Part shown: positions 24,374 through 33,217 of the stretch, piece after piece
Position numbering within the stretch: the first letter of the stretch is position 1
Layout of the letters: the number at the start of each line of letters is the position of its first letter
Source of the DNA: an uncultured Collinsella sp.
GTDB taxonomy: Bacteria; Actinomycetota; Coriobacteriia; Coriobacteriales; Coriobacteriaceae
Assembly: GCA_958403385.1 (NCBI GenBank)
Contig: CATXXC010000014.1
Coordinates: forward strand, 8,509-72,508
Direction: 5' to 3'
Length of the DNA stretch: 64,000 nt
Position numbers and translations under genes: made by a program
The notes under the pieces: model-generated
What the model was told of the DNA's origin: nothing
What the model saw: the letters and a program-made list of their open reading frames with translations, nothing else
Database searches by the model: none

Positions 24374-24407
24374 AAGGAGCTGTTCCCATGGGGGCGGCTC
24401 CTTTTTC
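24374..24407 (+). terminator. Terminator of glmU
   Basis: AAGGAGC and GCTCCTT pair around a loop that itself contains CCCATGGG, followed by TTTTTCT. Confidence 0.8.
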
Positions 24408-24547
24408 TATCATGATCTGCGCAACCGGATGAGTGGTCGGTTCGTGTCCGTTGACGGTAAAGACGTTATCAAGACCCGATTAACCCCGCCGCGCGGTTAC
24501 AATGCAACAAGGCATCTATATGGCATTCGATATAAAGGAGAAGGGTA

Positions 24548-25534
24548 ATGCCGATTAATGATCCCGAGAAGTCGGAGAATATGCGCAAGTCCATCCGCGT
24601 GTATTCCGGTTCCTCCAACCGTCCCCTCGCTCAGAAGATCGCTGAGTACCTTGGGGTCGAGCTTTCGGGCCTTACGCTAAAGCAGTTCGCCAACGGTGAG
24701 ATTTACGCCCGCTACGACGAGACCGTCCGCGGCGCCGACGTCTTCCTGATTCAGTCCGTGGCCGGCGGCAACGTCAACGACATGCTCATGGAGCTGCTCA
24801 TCGCCACCGACGCTGCCAAGCGCGCATCCGCCCGCTCCATCACCGCCGTCATCACCCACTACGGCTATGCCCGCCAGGACCGCAAGGCCGGCCCGCGCGA
24901 GCCCATCACCGCCCGCCTCGTCGCCAACCTGCTCGAGCGCGCTGGCGTCAACCGCATCATCACCCTCGACCTGCACCAGGGCCAGATTCAGGGCTTCTTC
25001 GATATCCCGGTTAACCACCTGTCCGCGCTGCCGCTGTTTGGCCAGTACTACAACGACATGCACTTCGACACCGACAACCTGGTTGTCGTCTCCCCCGATG
25101 TGGGCCGCGCCAAGGCCGCCAAGAAGCTGTCCGACATGCTCGGCTGCGACCTGGCCATCGCCCACAAGGGCCGTCCGCGCCACAACGCCGCCGAGGTCAT
25201 GGGCATCATCGGTGACATCAAGGGCAAGACCTGCATCATCAACGACGACATGATCGACACCGCTGGCACCCTGTGCGCCAACGTCAAGGAGCTCAAGGCT
25301 ATGGGCGCTGGCGACATCTACGTCTGCGCCACCCACGGCATCTTCTCCGGTCCGGCCATCGAGCGTCTGAACGACGCCCCGATCGTCGAGTGCCTCGTCA
25401 CCGACGCCATTCCCGTCGAGGTCGGCGGCAAAATCAAGACCATCTCGGTCGCCGAGGAGTTCGCTCAGGCCATCTCCGCCGTTTACCACGAGGAGCCCGT
25501 CTCCACGCTCGTCGGCGGCGACTTCGCGCTGTAA
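24548..25534 (+). CDS. prs: Ribose-phosphate pyrophosphokinase (PRPP synthetase)
   Basis: Makes PRPP, the precursor for the purine and pyrimidine genes in this window. The 328-residue product has FANGEIYARYDETVRG, THYGYARQDRKAGPREPI, LDLHQGQIQGFF and the PRPP-binding NDDMIDTAGT loop. AAGGAGAAGGG precedes ATG 24548; ATG 24581 (MRKSIRVYSG) would give the core length, so a 11-residue N-terminal extension is possible. Monocistronic with its own terminator. Confidence 0.96.
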   Translation: MPINDPEKSENMRKSIRVYSGSSNRPLAQKIAEYLGVELSGLTLKQFANGEIYARYDETVRGADVFLIQSVAGGNVNDMLMELLIATDAAKRASARSITAVITHYGYARQDRKAGPREPITARLVANLLERAGVNRIITLDLHQGQIQGFFDIPVNHLSALPLFGQYYNDMHFDTDNLVVVSPDVGRAKAAKKLSDMLGCDLAIAHKGRPRHNAAEVMGIIGDIKGKTCIINDDMIDTAGTLCANVKELKAMGAGDIYVCATHGIFSGPAIERLNDAPIVECLVTDAIPVEVGGKIKTISVAEEFAQAISAVYHEEPVSTLVGGDFAL

Positions 25535-25570
25535 TCCAGCGTGCATCTCATCATCTTTGGTGTTTTTAAA

Positions 25571-25599
25571 GGGTCGGAAGCTCGCTTCCGACCCTTTTT
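25571..25599 (+). terminator. Terminator of prs
   Basis: GGGTCGGAAGC and GCTTCCGACCC form a perfect stem followed by TTTTT. Confidence 0.9.
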
Positions 25600-25619
25600 C
25601 TACCCCTCGACAACCTTCC

Positions 25620-25823
25620 CTGGACAATTAGTTCAGATACGTATTTTTTTAAAGCTCCAAAGGCCGTTCTGAGCCTTCTGAGCTCCCCGGCGAACGCCAT
25701 ACTGCCCAAAGCTCATCGCTTTCGAGTACGACCGCCGCATATTTACCCTCAAATCGCCCTCGAAAGCCCTTAGAAACGCCTCGAACGCCCGCCGTCTTAT
25801 ACGTATCTGAACTAACTGTCCAG
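25620..25823. mobile_element. 204-bp element with 25-bp terminal inverted repeats, copy A (MITE-like)
   Basis: The left end CTGGACAATTAGTTCAGATA at 25620 and the right end at 25799-25823 are inverted copies of each other over 25 bp with one mismatch. The interior holds no convincing gene. Copy B at 27146-27351 has the same ends but an unrelated interior. Together they flank the gene at 25986-27113. The rest of the gap 25535-25985 holds the prs terminator and nothing else recognisable. Confidence 0.75.
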
Positions 25824-25985
25824 TAGCTATCGTCAACCTTCGCGGCAGAGCTCAATTTCCTGCAATCCCCTCAACCGATTCCACCGATTTCATAACACCC
25901 AGCCGTTCATGGCGCGCAGCGCCCCGCTGAGCGAAAAGAACGGTATGGCGGTCGCATTCTGCCGCCAACTTAGTACGTTATAGCT

Positions 25986-27113
25986 ATGACGACCGTGATT
26001 TCACATCTCTCCGCCCTCCGCGCAATTCGTCGCGCACGACGGGCGTACTCTGCCCTACCCTGGGACTCCGTTGATAGCGAACAGCAAGCACAGGCCTTGG
26101 CTGGCTGCATTCCCAACAATGACGCGATAGACTTTGGCGCACTTTCGATACTCGACGCCTGGAATGAAGATGATTCCGAACTGCTCGATCTTCTCGTTTC
26201 AAACGAAGACAACAGGCGCCCCGACAAGCGACTTCTTCAGCATATTCTCTCCACTCCTCTTCCTGAAGGTGCAATTATGCACGTCGAGGCCGACATCTAC
26301 GCAACGTCTCCTGCCATGACAGCCATGCTTTGTTCTAAAAATGAATCGGTCGCCAAAACCTTGATGCTCCTTATGGAGCTGCTCGGAACCTACTCCCTTC
26401 CGCCCGAGGCAACCTACCCCATCGCCTATGACGACATCTGGCCCAAGGGCGATAGCTGCGCAGCGACGGGCGATCTTGATTGCCTGGGCGGCCAGTCGGC
26501 AGCCAAACAGCAGAACGAAACCCGCTACGAACAGGCGCACTACAAATGCGAGCCCGCCACGACCATCGAAGATCTCGAGGCGGTCGCGCGCTTCGCCAAA
26601 AGTAGCTCATACACCTCGTTTCGCACGGCAGTCAAGCTTGCCCGACCCGGATCTGCATCCCCAGCCGAATCCCTAATGTTAGCCGTTCTCGGAGCGCCCA
26701 TGCGCTTTGGCGGATTCGGATGTTGCAGCCTGCCCATGGGAGGCCTGCTACTCAACTATCGAATCGACTTCGACACTCTTGCGGTTAACATGTCCTCCGG
26801 CATCCCTTACGCCATCTGCGACCTATATTGCCCGGCCGCCGGAGTCGACAACGAATACAACGGAATTGGGCATGAGCTTCAAAACGCTCGCATCCACGAT
26901 GGCAATCGAAATAATGGCCTCAAGGCAATGGGCATCCACGTCCTGGTTATCAATCGCGACCAAATGAAAGACCTTGTTGCACTCGAAGCCTTCGCCCAAA
27001 CGATGCATCGACTCGCAGGAGTCCGATTCCGATATCGCATCAAGGGCTATCGCAAGCGTCAGGCCGCTTGGCTCAACGCTCTGCGGGCCGGAATCGGCCT
27101 TGCGCCGGTCTAA
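25986..27113 (+). CDS. Hypothetical protein with a Vsr/DUF559-like endonuclease domain
   Basis: The 375-residue product has an uncharacterised N-terminal 200 residues, with acidic patches. The C-terminal part resembles the Vsr/DUF559 nuclease fold: SPAESLMLAVLG, then AICDLYCPAAGVDNEYNG, GIGHE, and a final NNGLKAMGIHVLVINRDQ. Asp and Glu in CDLY...NEYNG match the PD-(D/E)XK metal-site spacing, but the usual VEYDG reads DNEYNG. Similar proteins occur as multi-copy families in Coriobacteriia, in part beside abortive-infection antitoxins, from memory. GC is lower than in the neighbours. It is flanked on both sides by elements with identical inverted ends, so it may have moved with them. No ribosome binding site is clear. 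Confidence 0.6.
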   Translation: MTTVISHLSALRAIRRARRAYSALPWDSVDSEQQAQALAGCIPNNDAIDFGALSILDAWNEDDSELLDLLVSNEDNRRPDKRLLQHILSTPLPEGAIMHVEADIYATSPAMTAMLCSKNESVAKTLMLLMELLGTYSLPPEATYPIAYDDIWPKGDSCAATGDLDCLGGQSAAKQQNETRYEQAHYKCEPATTIEDLEAVARFAKSSSYTSFRTAVKLARPGSASPAESLMLAVLGAPMRFGGFGCCSLPMGGLLLNYRIDFDTLAVNMSSGIPYAICDLYCPAAGVDNEYNGIGHELQNARIHDGNRNNGLKAMGIHVLVINRDQMKDLVALEAFAQTMHRLAGVRFRYRIKGYRKRQAAWLNALRAGIGLAPV

Positions 27114-27145
27114 ACGGCGAATCACCCGTGCGCCGTCGAACAGGG

Positions 27146-27351
27146 CTGGACAGTTAGTTCAAATACGTATAAATAGACACATTGAATTAGGCTGTTTTGC
27201 AGCTATCTCTATACCATTCGCCCTATTTGAAAGCGGGGTAGACTTCAAAACAGCGTCATATGGACTAACTAAAGTTCCAAAACAACGTATCGGCATTGAA
27301 TTGAGCAATTCGAGTCCTCAGAACTTATACGTATCCGAACTAACTGTCCAC
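27146..27351. mobile_element. 206-bp element with 25-bp terminal inverted repeats, copy B
   Basis: Ends CTGGACAGTTAGTTCAAATA (27146) and its inverted partner at 27327-27351 match the ends of copy A within two or three bases. The interior is AT-rich and unlike copy A. It lies in the gap 27114-27464, which otherwise holds only the pth leader. Confidence 0.75.
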
Positions 27352-27464
27352 CTCGGATTTTGACGGCCGTCCAAACGCCCCCAAACAACCTCAATTGCCC
27401 TCCATTTGACAGCGGCAACAGGGTCGCTCACCATAGCAGGCGACAAATCAACGAAAGGATGAAC

Positions 27465-28094
27465 ATGGCAGCTGCACAGCCGCTTAAGATTCGCATGGTT
27501 GCCGGACTTGGCAACCCTGGCGATGAGTATGCCGAGACCCGCCACAACGCCGGTTTTAAGGCGATCGACGAGCTGGCCCGTCAGGCCGGCGTCACGTACT
27601 GGAAAAACCAAGCAGGCGCCGAGGTCGCGCTCATCAACATCAACGATGCCGAGGAAGAGAACGGCAAGCGCCAGATTGTACTGGTCAAGCCGCAGTCGTA
27701 CATGAACACCTCGGGCGGACCCATCTCCAAGCTCTGCCGCGAGTACAAGATCAAGGCCGAGGAGCTGCTCGTCATCCACGACGAGCTCGACATTCCCGCC
27801 GGCGACGTACGTGTTAAGGTGGGCGGCGGCCACGCCGGCCACAACGGCCTGCGCTCCATCATCGACAAGATGGGCAGCCGCGACTTCAGCCGCATCCGCA
27901 CCGGTATCGGCAACCCTCCCGGCAAGATGGCCGTGGCAGATTACGTGCTCAAGCAGCTGCGCGCCCGCGAGGCCGAGGACTTCCAGAACACCTGCGCCCG
28001 CGCGGCCGACGCCGCCGGCCTGGCGATCGTGCACGGCGTGGTCTATGCTCGCGACCATGTCAACGGCGCCGCCTCCGCCAACGGCAAGCACTAA
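27465..28094 (+). CDS. pth: Peptidyl-tRNA hydrolase
   Basis: Recycles peptidyl-tRNAs dropped by ribosomes. The 209-residue product has VAGLGNPGDEYAETRHNAGF with the catalytic His, VKPQSYMNTSG, VIHDELDIPAG and GGHAGHNGLRSI. GAAAGG sits 6 nt before ATG 27465; ATG 27459 abuts the ribosome binding site and is less likely. Cotranscription with neighbours is not evident. Confidence 0.95.
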   Translation: MAAAQPLKIRMVAGLGNPGDEYAETRHNAGFKAIDELARQAGVTYWKNQAGAEVALININDAEEENGKRQIVLVKPQSYMNTSGGPISKLCREYKIKAEELLVIHDELDIPAGDVRVKVGGGHAGHNGLRSIIDKMGSRDFSRIRTGIGNPPGKMAVADYVLKQLRAREAEDFQNTCARAADAAGLAIVHGVVYARDHVNGAASANGKH

Positions 28095-28139
28095 AACCTA
28101 TCATTTAGGAACAGGTTTATTTTGGCAGGTTTTACCTGC
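28093..28139. repeat. 47-nt repeat around AACAGGTTTATTTTGG, copy 1
   Basis: Starts at the pth stop codon and closely matches the reverse complement of 43158-43204, which starts at the purF stop codon. A diverged inverted partner lies at 28245-28293. Both good copies touch the 3' end of a gene, which suggests a role in transcript ends or insertion at terminators. Confidence 0.75.
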
Positions 28140-28244
28140 GGAAACGCCCCAGTTGCGGCATCGCAATCAACCGCGCGCCGACATACATGCATAGCATCCC
28201 AAAGGGGGCCTGCCTCATCACAACCCGAGGCCGGCCCCATTTGC

Positions 28245-28293
28245 CGTTTTACCTGATAAAACCGACCAAAATAAACCTCTCCCCCTTTGGTAG
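28245..28293. repeat. Diverged inverted partner of the 47-nt repeat
   Basis: Shares GTTTTACCTG and CCAAAATAAACCT with the family, in the opposite orientation to 28093-28139. The pair brackets about 200 bp. The gap 28095-28468 holds these repeats and the nfnA promoter region and no gene. Confidence 0.6.
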
Positions 28294-28357
28294 GCCAAAG
28301 TGGATAAACCCTGCTCCCAACCGCCGAAGACACACGTAAGTGACATGTCCATGAGGG

Positions 28358-28363
28358 TATAAT
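28358..28363 (+). promoter_or_regulatory. -10 box TATAAT upstream of nfnA
   Basis: A perfect TATAAT about 105 bp before the nfnA start. No good -35 hexamer is visible at 17 nt, so this is tentative. Confidence 0.45.
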
Positions 28364-28468
28364 TTGCACCGTATGTCTGCACAACGCCTGTGCGCGTACG
28401 GTTTTATTCGGGCTACCGTCCATTTCCGTGGAGGCACGGTTCGGCGGCCCTAACAAGAGAGGGGTTCT

Positions 28469-29308
28469 ATGTATAAGATCCTGGAGAAGACGCAGTTCTC
28501 GGAGAAGGTGTTCAAGTTCCGCATCGAGGCGCCTGCAATCGCCAAGCATGCGCACGCTGGACAGTTCCTCATGGTTCGCGCCAACGAGACGGGCGAGCGC
28601 GTCCCGTTTACCCTGGCCGGCTGGAACGGTGACGAGGGCTGGGTCGAGTTCATCTTCATGGTGATCGGCAAGACCACCGAGATGCTTTCCACCTACGAGG
28701 CCGGCGAGTCGCTGCGCGACGTCGTGGGCCCGCTGGGAGTTCCCACCGAGATGGCCGAGGGCCCCTGCGCCGTCATTGGCGGCGGCGTCGGCCTGGCAAT
28801 TGCCTTCCCGGTCGCCAAGCACCTGGTCGAGACCGGCCACGAGGTGCACGCCATCATGGGCGCCCGCACCAAGGACCTCCTGCTCATGGAGGACCAGTTC
28901 CGCGAGCTCCTCGACGAGGACCACATCCACATCACCACTGACGACGGCTCCTACGGCGAGCAGGGCGTTGTCACCGCTCCGCTGGAGCGCCTGCTGCAGG
29001 ACAAGGCCGTGAGCCAGGTCTTCTGCGTCGGCCCCGTTCCGATGATGAAGTTCTCGACCCTCACCGCCCAGAAGTACGACACCCCCATCACCGCGTCGCT
29101 CAACCCCATCATGGTTGACGGCACCGGTATGTGCGGCTGCTGCCGCGTCGAGGTGGGCGGCGTGACCAAGTTCGCTTGCGTCGACGGCCCCGACTTCGAT
29201 GCCACCCTGGTCGACTGGGATGACCTTCGTGCCCGCCAGGCCGCTTACCGTTCCGAAGAGGGCGAGTCCCTCAAGGCCTATGAGGAAAAGAGCTGCGCAT
29301 GCCACTAG
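28469..29308 (+). CDS. nfnA: Electron-bifurcating transhydrogenase subunit NfnA (FAD/[2Fe-2S])
   Basis: Small subunit of the NADH-dependent ferredoxin:NADP oxidoreductase. The 279-residue product has a ferredoxin-reductase fold (VPFTLAGW for FAD, CAVIGGGVGLA for NAD) and a C-terminal Cys cluster GMCGCCRVEVGG...FACVDGPDF that binds [2Fe-2S]. It resembles dihydroorotate dehydrogenase PyrK and sulfide dehydrogenase SudB, but the partner gene points to NfnA. AGAGAGGGG lies before ATG 28469. It overlaps nfnB by 10 bp. Confidence 0.9.
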   Translation: MYKILEKTQFSEKVFKFRIEAPAIAKHAHAGQFLMVRANETGERVPFTLAGWNGDEGWVEFIFMVIGKTTEMLSTYEAGESLRDVVGPLGVPTEMAEGPCAVIGGGVGLAIAFPVAKHLVETGHEVHAIMGARTKDLLLMEDQFRELLDEDHIHITTDDGSYGEQGVVTAPLERLLQDKAVSQVFCVGPVPMMKFSTLTAQKYDTPITASLNPIMVDGTGMCGCCRVEVGGVTKFACVDGPDFDATLVDWDDLRARQAAYRSEEGESLKAYEEKSCACH

Positions 29309-30708
29309 TTAACGGTCGTTTCGTTGCCGATATGAAGTCGCCCCGCACCCCCGATAACGAGGAGCCGGCTGCCGAGCGCGCCTGCGACTTCCGCCCCGTC
29401 GACAAGGGCTTCACCGAGGAGATGGCGCTGGCCGAGGCCGAGCGCTGCCTCAACTGCAAGAAGCCGTTCTGTGTTGAGGGCTGCCCCGTCAACATCAACA
29501 TCCCCCGCTTTATCGAACAGATCCGCGAGAAGGACTTCGGCGGCGCTCTCGATACCATCCGCGAGGACTCCATGCTTCCCGCCATCTGCGGCCGCGTCTG
29601 CCCGCAGGAGAACCAGTGCGAGGGCAAGTGCATCCGTGGCAAGAAGTCCGAGCCCGTGGCCATCGGCCAGCTCGAGCGCTTCCTGGGTGACCGCCCCGAG
29701 CTCGCCTCCACGCCCAAGATGGCCCCCAAGAACGGCAAGAAGGTTGCCGTCGTCGGCTCCGGCCCGTCCGGCATCACCTGCGCCGGCGAGCTCGCCCGCA
29801 ACGGCTTTGACGTCACCGTCTTCGAGGCATTCTTCACCGGCGGCGGCGTGCTGGTCTACGGCATCCCCGAGTTCCGTCTGCCCAAGGCGGTCGTCAAGCG
29901 CGAGATCGACGGCCTGGAGGACATGGGCGTCAAGTTTGAGTACAACTCCGTCGTGGGCAACATGGCCACGGCCGAGGAGCTGTTCGAGCAGGGCTTCGAC
30001 GCCATCTACGTGGCGACCGGCGCTGGCCTGCCCAAGTTCCTCAACGTCCCCGGCGAGAACCTGCCCAACGTCTTCTTCGCGAACGAGTACCTCACCCGCG
30101 TGAACCTGATGAAGGCCAACAAGTTCCCCGAGTACGACACCCCCACCAAGCACGGCAAGAACGTCGTCGTCTTTGGTGGCGGCAACGTGGCTATGGACGC
30201 CGTCCGTACCGCCAAGCGTCTGGGCGCCGAGCACGCCATCATCGCCTACCGTCGTACCGAGGACGAGATGCCCTGCCGTCGCGCCGAGCTGCACCATGCC
30301 AAGGCCGAGGGCGTCGAGGTTCTGCCGCTCGTCTCCCCGCTCGAGTTTGTCGCTGGCGAGGACGGCTCCGTGTGCGCCGTCAAGGTCCAGAAGATGGAGC
30401 TCGGCGAGCCCGACGAGTCCGGTCGTCGTCGCCCGGTGCCCATCGAGGGCGCCATCGAGGAGATTCCCTGCGACGTCGCGATCTCGGCTATCGGCACCAA
30501 CGCCAACCCCTTCGCAAAGAAGATCGGCGGCAAGATGGAGCTCAACAAGTGGGGCTACATCGTCGCTGACGAGGAGACCGGCCAGACCACCGATCCCCGC
30601 ATCTGGGCCGGCGGCGACATCGTCACCGGTGCCGCTACGGTCATTCTGGCGATGGGCGCCGGCAAGAAGGCCGCCGCTTCCATCACCAAGAGCCTGCTGG
30701 GCGAGTAA
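29299..30708 (+). CDS. gltA: NfnB / glutamate synthase small subunit-like oxidoreductase (GltA)
   Basis: The 469-residue product has the N-terminal FeS region (AERCLNCKKPFCVEGCPVNI and CGRVCPQENQCEGKCIRG), an FAD-binding VAVVGSGPSGITCAGEL and an NADPH-binding VVVFGGGNVAMDA. The annotation gltA is common for such proteins. With the overlapping nfnA gene it forms the NfnAB complex that balances ferredoxin, NADH and NADPH in anaerobes; without a large GltB subunit nearby a true glutamate synthase role is less likely. Confidence 0.9.
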   Translation: MPLVNGRFVADMKSPRTPDNEEPAAERACDFRPVDKGFTEEMALAEAERCLNCKKPFCVEGCPVNINIPRFIEQIREKDFGGALDTIREDSMLPAICGRVCPQENQCEGKCIRGKKSEPVAIGQLERFLGDRPELASTPKMAPKNGKKVAVVGSGPSGITCAGELARNGFDVTVFEAFFTGGGVLVYGIPEFRLPKAVVKREIDGLEDMGVKFEYNSVVGNMATAEELFEQGFDAIYVATGAGLPKFLNVPGENLPNVFFANEYLTRVNLMKANKFPEYDTPTKHGKNVVVFGGGNVAMDAVRTAKRLGAEHAIIAYRRTEDEMPCRRAELHHAKAEGVEVLPLVSPLEFVAGEDGSVCAVKVQKMELGEPDESGRRRPVPIEGAIEEIPCDVAISAIGTNANPFAKKIGGKMELNKWGYIVADEETGQTTDPRIWAGGDIVTGAATVILAMGAGKKAAASITKSLLGE

Positions 30709-30736
30709 TCACCCAAAGCGCTAGCCATCAAACGGC

Positions 30737-30775
30737 AAAGTCCCCGTCGAGCACACGCCCGGCGGGGACTTTTTC
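30737..30775 (+). terminator. Terminator of nfnAB
   Basis: AAAGTCCCCGTC and GGCGGGGACTTT pair and are followed by TTTCT. Confidence 0.85.
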
Positions 30776-30790
30776 TATGCCGGCCGTCCC

Positions 30791-30825
30791 ACCACCACGA
30801 TGGGGACAGGCACCTTTGTGGTGGT
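30791..30825. repeat. 35-nt ACCACCAC hairpin repeat, copy 1
   Basis: ACCACCAC and GTGGTGGT flank GGGGACAGGCACC. Same family as 33018-33052 and 34632-34666, here with the inner part partly inverted. Confidence 0.7.
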
Positions 30826-30848
30826 CGGGGGCCTGGCCGGCCGTTTTG

Positions 30849-30983
30849 TCTCAATCTGTAACACCTGGAGCCTGTTGAGCATCGTAGCTATTACAGATCG
30901 AGATATTTCTCCAGCCGCCCCCGCTTTGTCTCAATCTGTAACATCTAGAGCCGTTTTGGGCAGTTTGGTGTTACAGATTGAGA
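30849..30983. repeat. Four 15-bp motifs in alternating orientation, exactly 40 bp apart
   Basis: TCTCAATCTGTAACA at 30849 and 30929, its inverse (TATTACAGATCGAGA, TGTTACAGATTGAGA) at 30889 and 30969. Same motif and period as the eight-copy array at 601-897. It lies between the nfnAB terminator and the 3' end of the convergent surface-protein gene. The gap 30709-31020 holds only this array, the terminator and the 35-nt repeat. Confidence 0.85.
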
Positions 30984-31020
30984 TTTTGCTGAGGCCGAGA
31001 ACGAGAGCCGCTACCCACCC

Positions 31021-32991
31021 CTAACGCTTGCGGCGCTTGGTTGCGGCGATGCCGGCGGCGGCGACGGTCGCGCCGGCGATGCCTAGGGCGGTAACCGTCA
31101 TTGCGGTGGTATCCCCCGTGGTAGCCAGGACAGCGTCGCTCTTCTTGGCCTGCGCGGCTTTCTCAACCGTTTTGGTCGTGGCGGTTGTCGTGGCCGGCTT
31201 GGCCGCAGGCTTGGTCTCGGGTTTCACCTCAGGCTGCGGTGTCGGCTTGGGATCCGGCGTAGGCTGCGGGTCGGGAGTCGGCGTGGCTTCGGGCGTAAAC
31301 GCCAGATCGGTGTTGAGCCACAGGGTGTAGATCCAGCCGCTGTCCTCATCGGAAACGCTATCCGCGACCTGGTAGCCGCACTCCTGGCCGTTGATCACCA
31401 GCTTGGTGTCGGACGTAAAGTAGAAGCCGCGCGCGGACTTGAGGTAGATACCGTAGCGATAGGTCACGCCGGGCTTAAAGACGTCGATGTGATTCGTGAT
31501 GTTCTGATCCCAGAACTTCTGAGAGTTCACTTCGCTGCCATCGCTGCCCGTCCAGAACTCACACTGAGGAAGGGAGTTGGAGCCCGTCGGAACATTCGCC
31601 GTAAAGACCGGCTTATCGCCCGCCTTGAAGGTGGTCGTGGCGCCGTTGATCTCTATAACGTCGATGGCACGCCATTCGTCGATTGGCTGCTCGCACAGCA
31701 TATTGTCAGCGTTTGGGGCGAAGACGCCGTTGACGGTCTTGATGTGGTGCGCCCAATGACCGTTGACGTTCATATTGCAGTCATCGGCCACGGTATTGTC
31801 GCCCTTGAGCCTCAGCTCAACGGAGTACATGTAGAACTTGCCCTCTTCGAAGTGGTCAATCTTCTTCATGCCCGGCGTGTACTTTGCGGGGTCGGAATAC
31901 CAGAAGGCAACGGGTACCGACTCCCCGGATTCCATATCGAGCTCCATCTCTTCCCAGCATTCGTAGGCGATCTCGTACTTGTCGGCATCGGCAGCGGGGA
32001 TCGTCGCAGTTGCGCGCGGCGCCTCGCCGGGCGCGTAGTCGGTCTTCACGTCGTTGACGTCCAGGTTATGGAGGGCTTCGTTTTCTGACGCAACGAGCGT
32101 AATTTCGCTATTGATGACGTAGCGGAGGTAATAATCGTACCTGGTTTCGTTGAGGATAGTCGAGCTGCCTTCATAGTCAGTTCCGGTATACTCCAGTGCC
32201 GTGCCAATATAGAGAGCCTCATTGCGCGTGAGTCGATACGAGCCGCCTGCCGCGCCACCCGTAAAGGTCAGCGTCAGCCTCATGTGATTGCCAACGGGTT
32301 CGAAGCGAGCCGTCACGTCGGACATGGACGCATCCTGAACTTCGGCCAGAGTGCCCGAAGCGGCATCGGCCCTGTAGTACTTAACCTCGACAACTTCGCT
32401 CGCAAGCGTTTCTGGAATGCCACCCTCTACATCGAGAAAATCGTGGGTATACGGCTGGCCCTTTTTGAGTGTGACCTTGCTCGGAAGCGCGCAGTCCGTA
32501 TAGTGGGGGACCACGGTCGTGTTGACCCTAACGTCGCTGCCGCCAACAACATCGGTCACACCGCAGGGCATGATGGCGTTGTTTGCCGACGAGCTGTCGG
32601 TGCCACCAAGAGAGCCATCTTGGTTGACAGCAACCGCATCGTTCACCGTTGCCGCCGGTGCGTCCTGCTGATCTTGCTGAGCTTCTGCCGCAGGCGGCGC
32701 CGCCGGAGCCGCGTCAGTCATCGGCGCAGCCGGAGCCACCGGTACCGGCGCCGGAGCCGCCGTATCCTCCGCAACCGTCGGCGTCACCGGAGCCGCGGCA
32801 ACCTCATCCGTCCCAACGGTGGGATCGGCGCATTCCGTCGCCAGCGCCACGCTCGGCAGCAGCAACTGACCGACCATAAGCGCACACGCGCCGGCGCAAG
32901 CTATTTTGGCACCCACACAACGCCAGGCACCGTGAACCAGCGAGCAGGTGGACTCACGTTGAGCTTGCTTGTCAAAGTGACTTGCGTTCAT
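31021..32991 (-). CDS. Large secreted, sortase-anchored surface protein
   Basis: The 656-residue product starts with a basic N-terminus and a signal peptide (ACALMVGQLLLPSVALA), then an Ala/Pro-rich low-complexity segment. The middle holds several beta-rich repeats without a domain I recognise. A Pro-Thr linker of PTPDPQPTPDPKP type spans the wall, and the C-terminus has the sorting signal LATTGD, a hydrophobic stretch and KRRKR. GGAGG lies 6 nt before ATG 32991. An adhesin or host-interaction role is likely but unproven. A sortase is encoded at 46959-47957. Monocistronic. Confidence 0.82.
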   Translation of the reverse strand: MNASHFDKQAQRESTCSLVHGAWRCVGAKIACAGACALMVGQLLLPSVALATECADPTVGTDEVAAAPVTPTVAEDTAAPAPVPVAPAAPMTDAAPAAPPAAEAQQDQQDAPAATVNDAVAVNQDGSLGGTDSSSANNAIMPCGVTDVVGGSDVRVNTTVVPHYTDCALPSKVTLKKGQPYTHDFLDVEGGIPETLASEVVEVKYYRADAASGTLAEVQDASMSDVTARFEPVGNHMRLTLTFTGGAAGGSYRLTRNEALYIGTALEYTGTDYEGSSTILNETRYDYYLRYVINSEITLVASENEALHNLDVNDVKTDYAPGEAPRATATIPAADADKYEIAYECWEEMELDMESGESVPVAFWYSDPAKYTPGMKKIDHFEEGKFYMYSVELRLKGDNTVADDCNMNVNGHWAHHIKTVNGVFAPNADNMLCEQPIDEWRAIDVIEINGATTTFKAGDKPVFTANVPTGSNSLPQCEFWTGSDGSEVNSQKFWDQNITNHIDVFKPGVTYRYGIYLKSARGFYFTSDTKLVINGQECGYQVADSVSDEDSGWIYTLWLNTDLAFTPEATPTPDPQPTPDPKPTPQPEVKPETKPAAKPATTTATTKTVEKAAQAKKSDAVLATTGDTTAMTVTALGIAGATVAAAGIAATKRRKR

Positions 32992-33017
32992 AACGGCCTC
33001 CTTGGTCGTAGGGATAT

Positions 33018-33052
33018 ACCACCACAAAGGTGCCTGTCCCCTTTGTGATGGT
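33018..33052. repeat. 35-nt ACCACCAC hairpin repeat, copy 2
   Basis: ACCACCACAAAGG and CCTTTGTGATGGT arms around TGCCTGTC, 27 bp upstream of the surface-protein start, i.e. in its promoter or leader region. Differs by one base in the right arm from copy 3. Confidence 0.75.
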
Positions 33053-33217
33053 CCTGTACCACCAAGGTGCGACCAGCGATTCCATATGCCTAGGTTCGTA
33101 GATACGAACCCCTATTGCTACCTGCGGTTTAATCCAATATGACTTCGCCATCGCCACACGCGTCCCAGGGACGCTACAATCGAGGACACGATCATTCGTC
33201 CACCCAAAGGACCGTCC

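Noticed and set aside
25649..25855. Small protein encoded within the 204-bp inverted-repeat element
   Set aside because: The frame runs through the inverted ends, has no ribosome binding site, and the second element of the family does not preserve it.
30849..30983. Transcription terminator of the surface-protein gene
   Set aside because: The four motifs could form hairpins, but they lack T tracts and share the strict spacing of the first array, so a plain terminator does not explain them.
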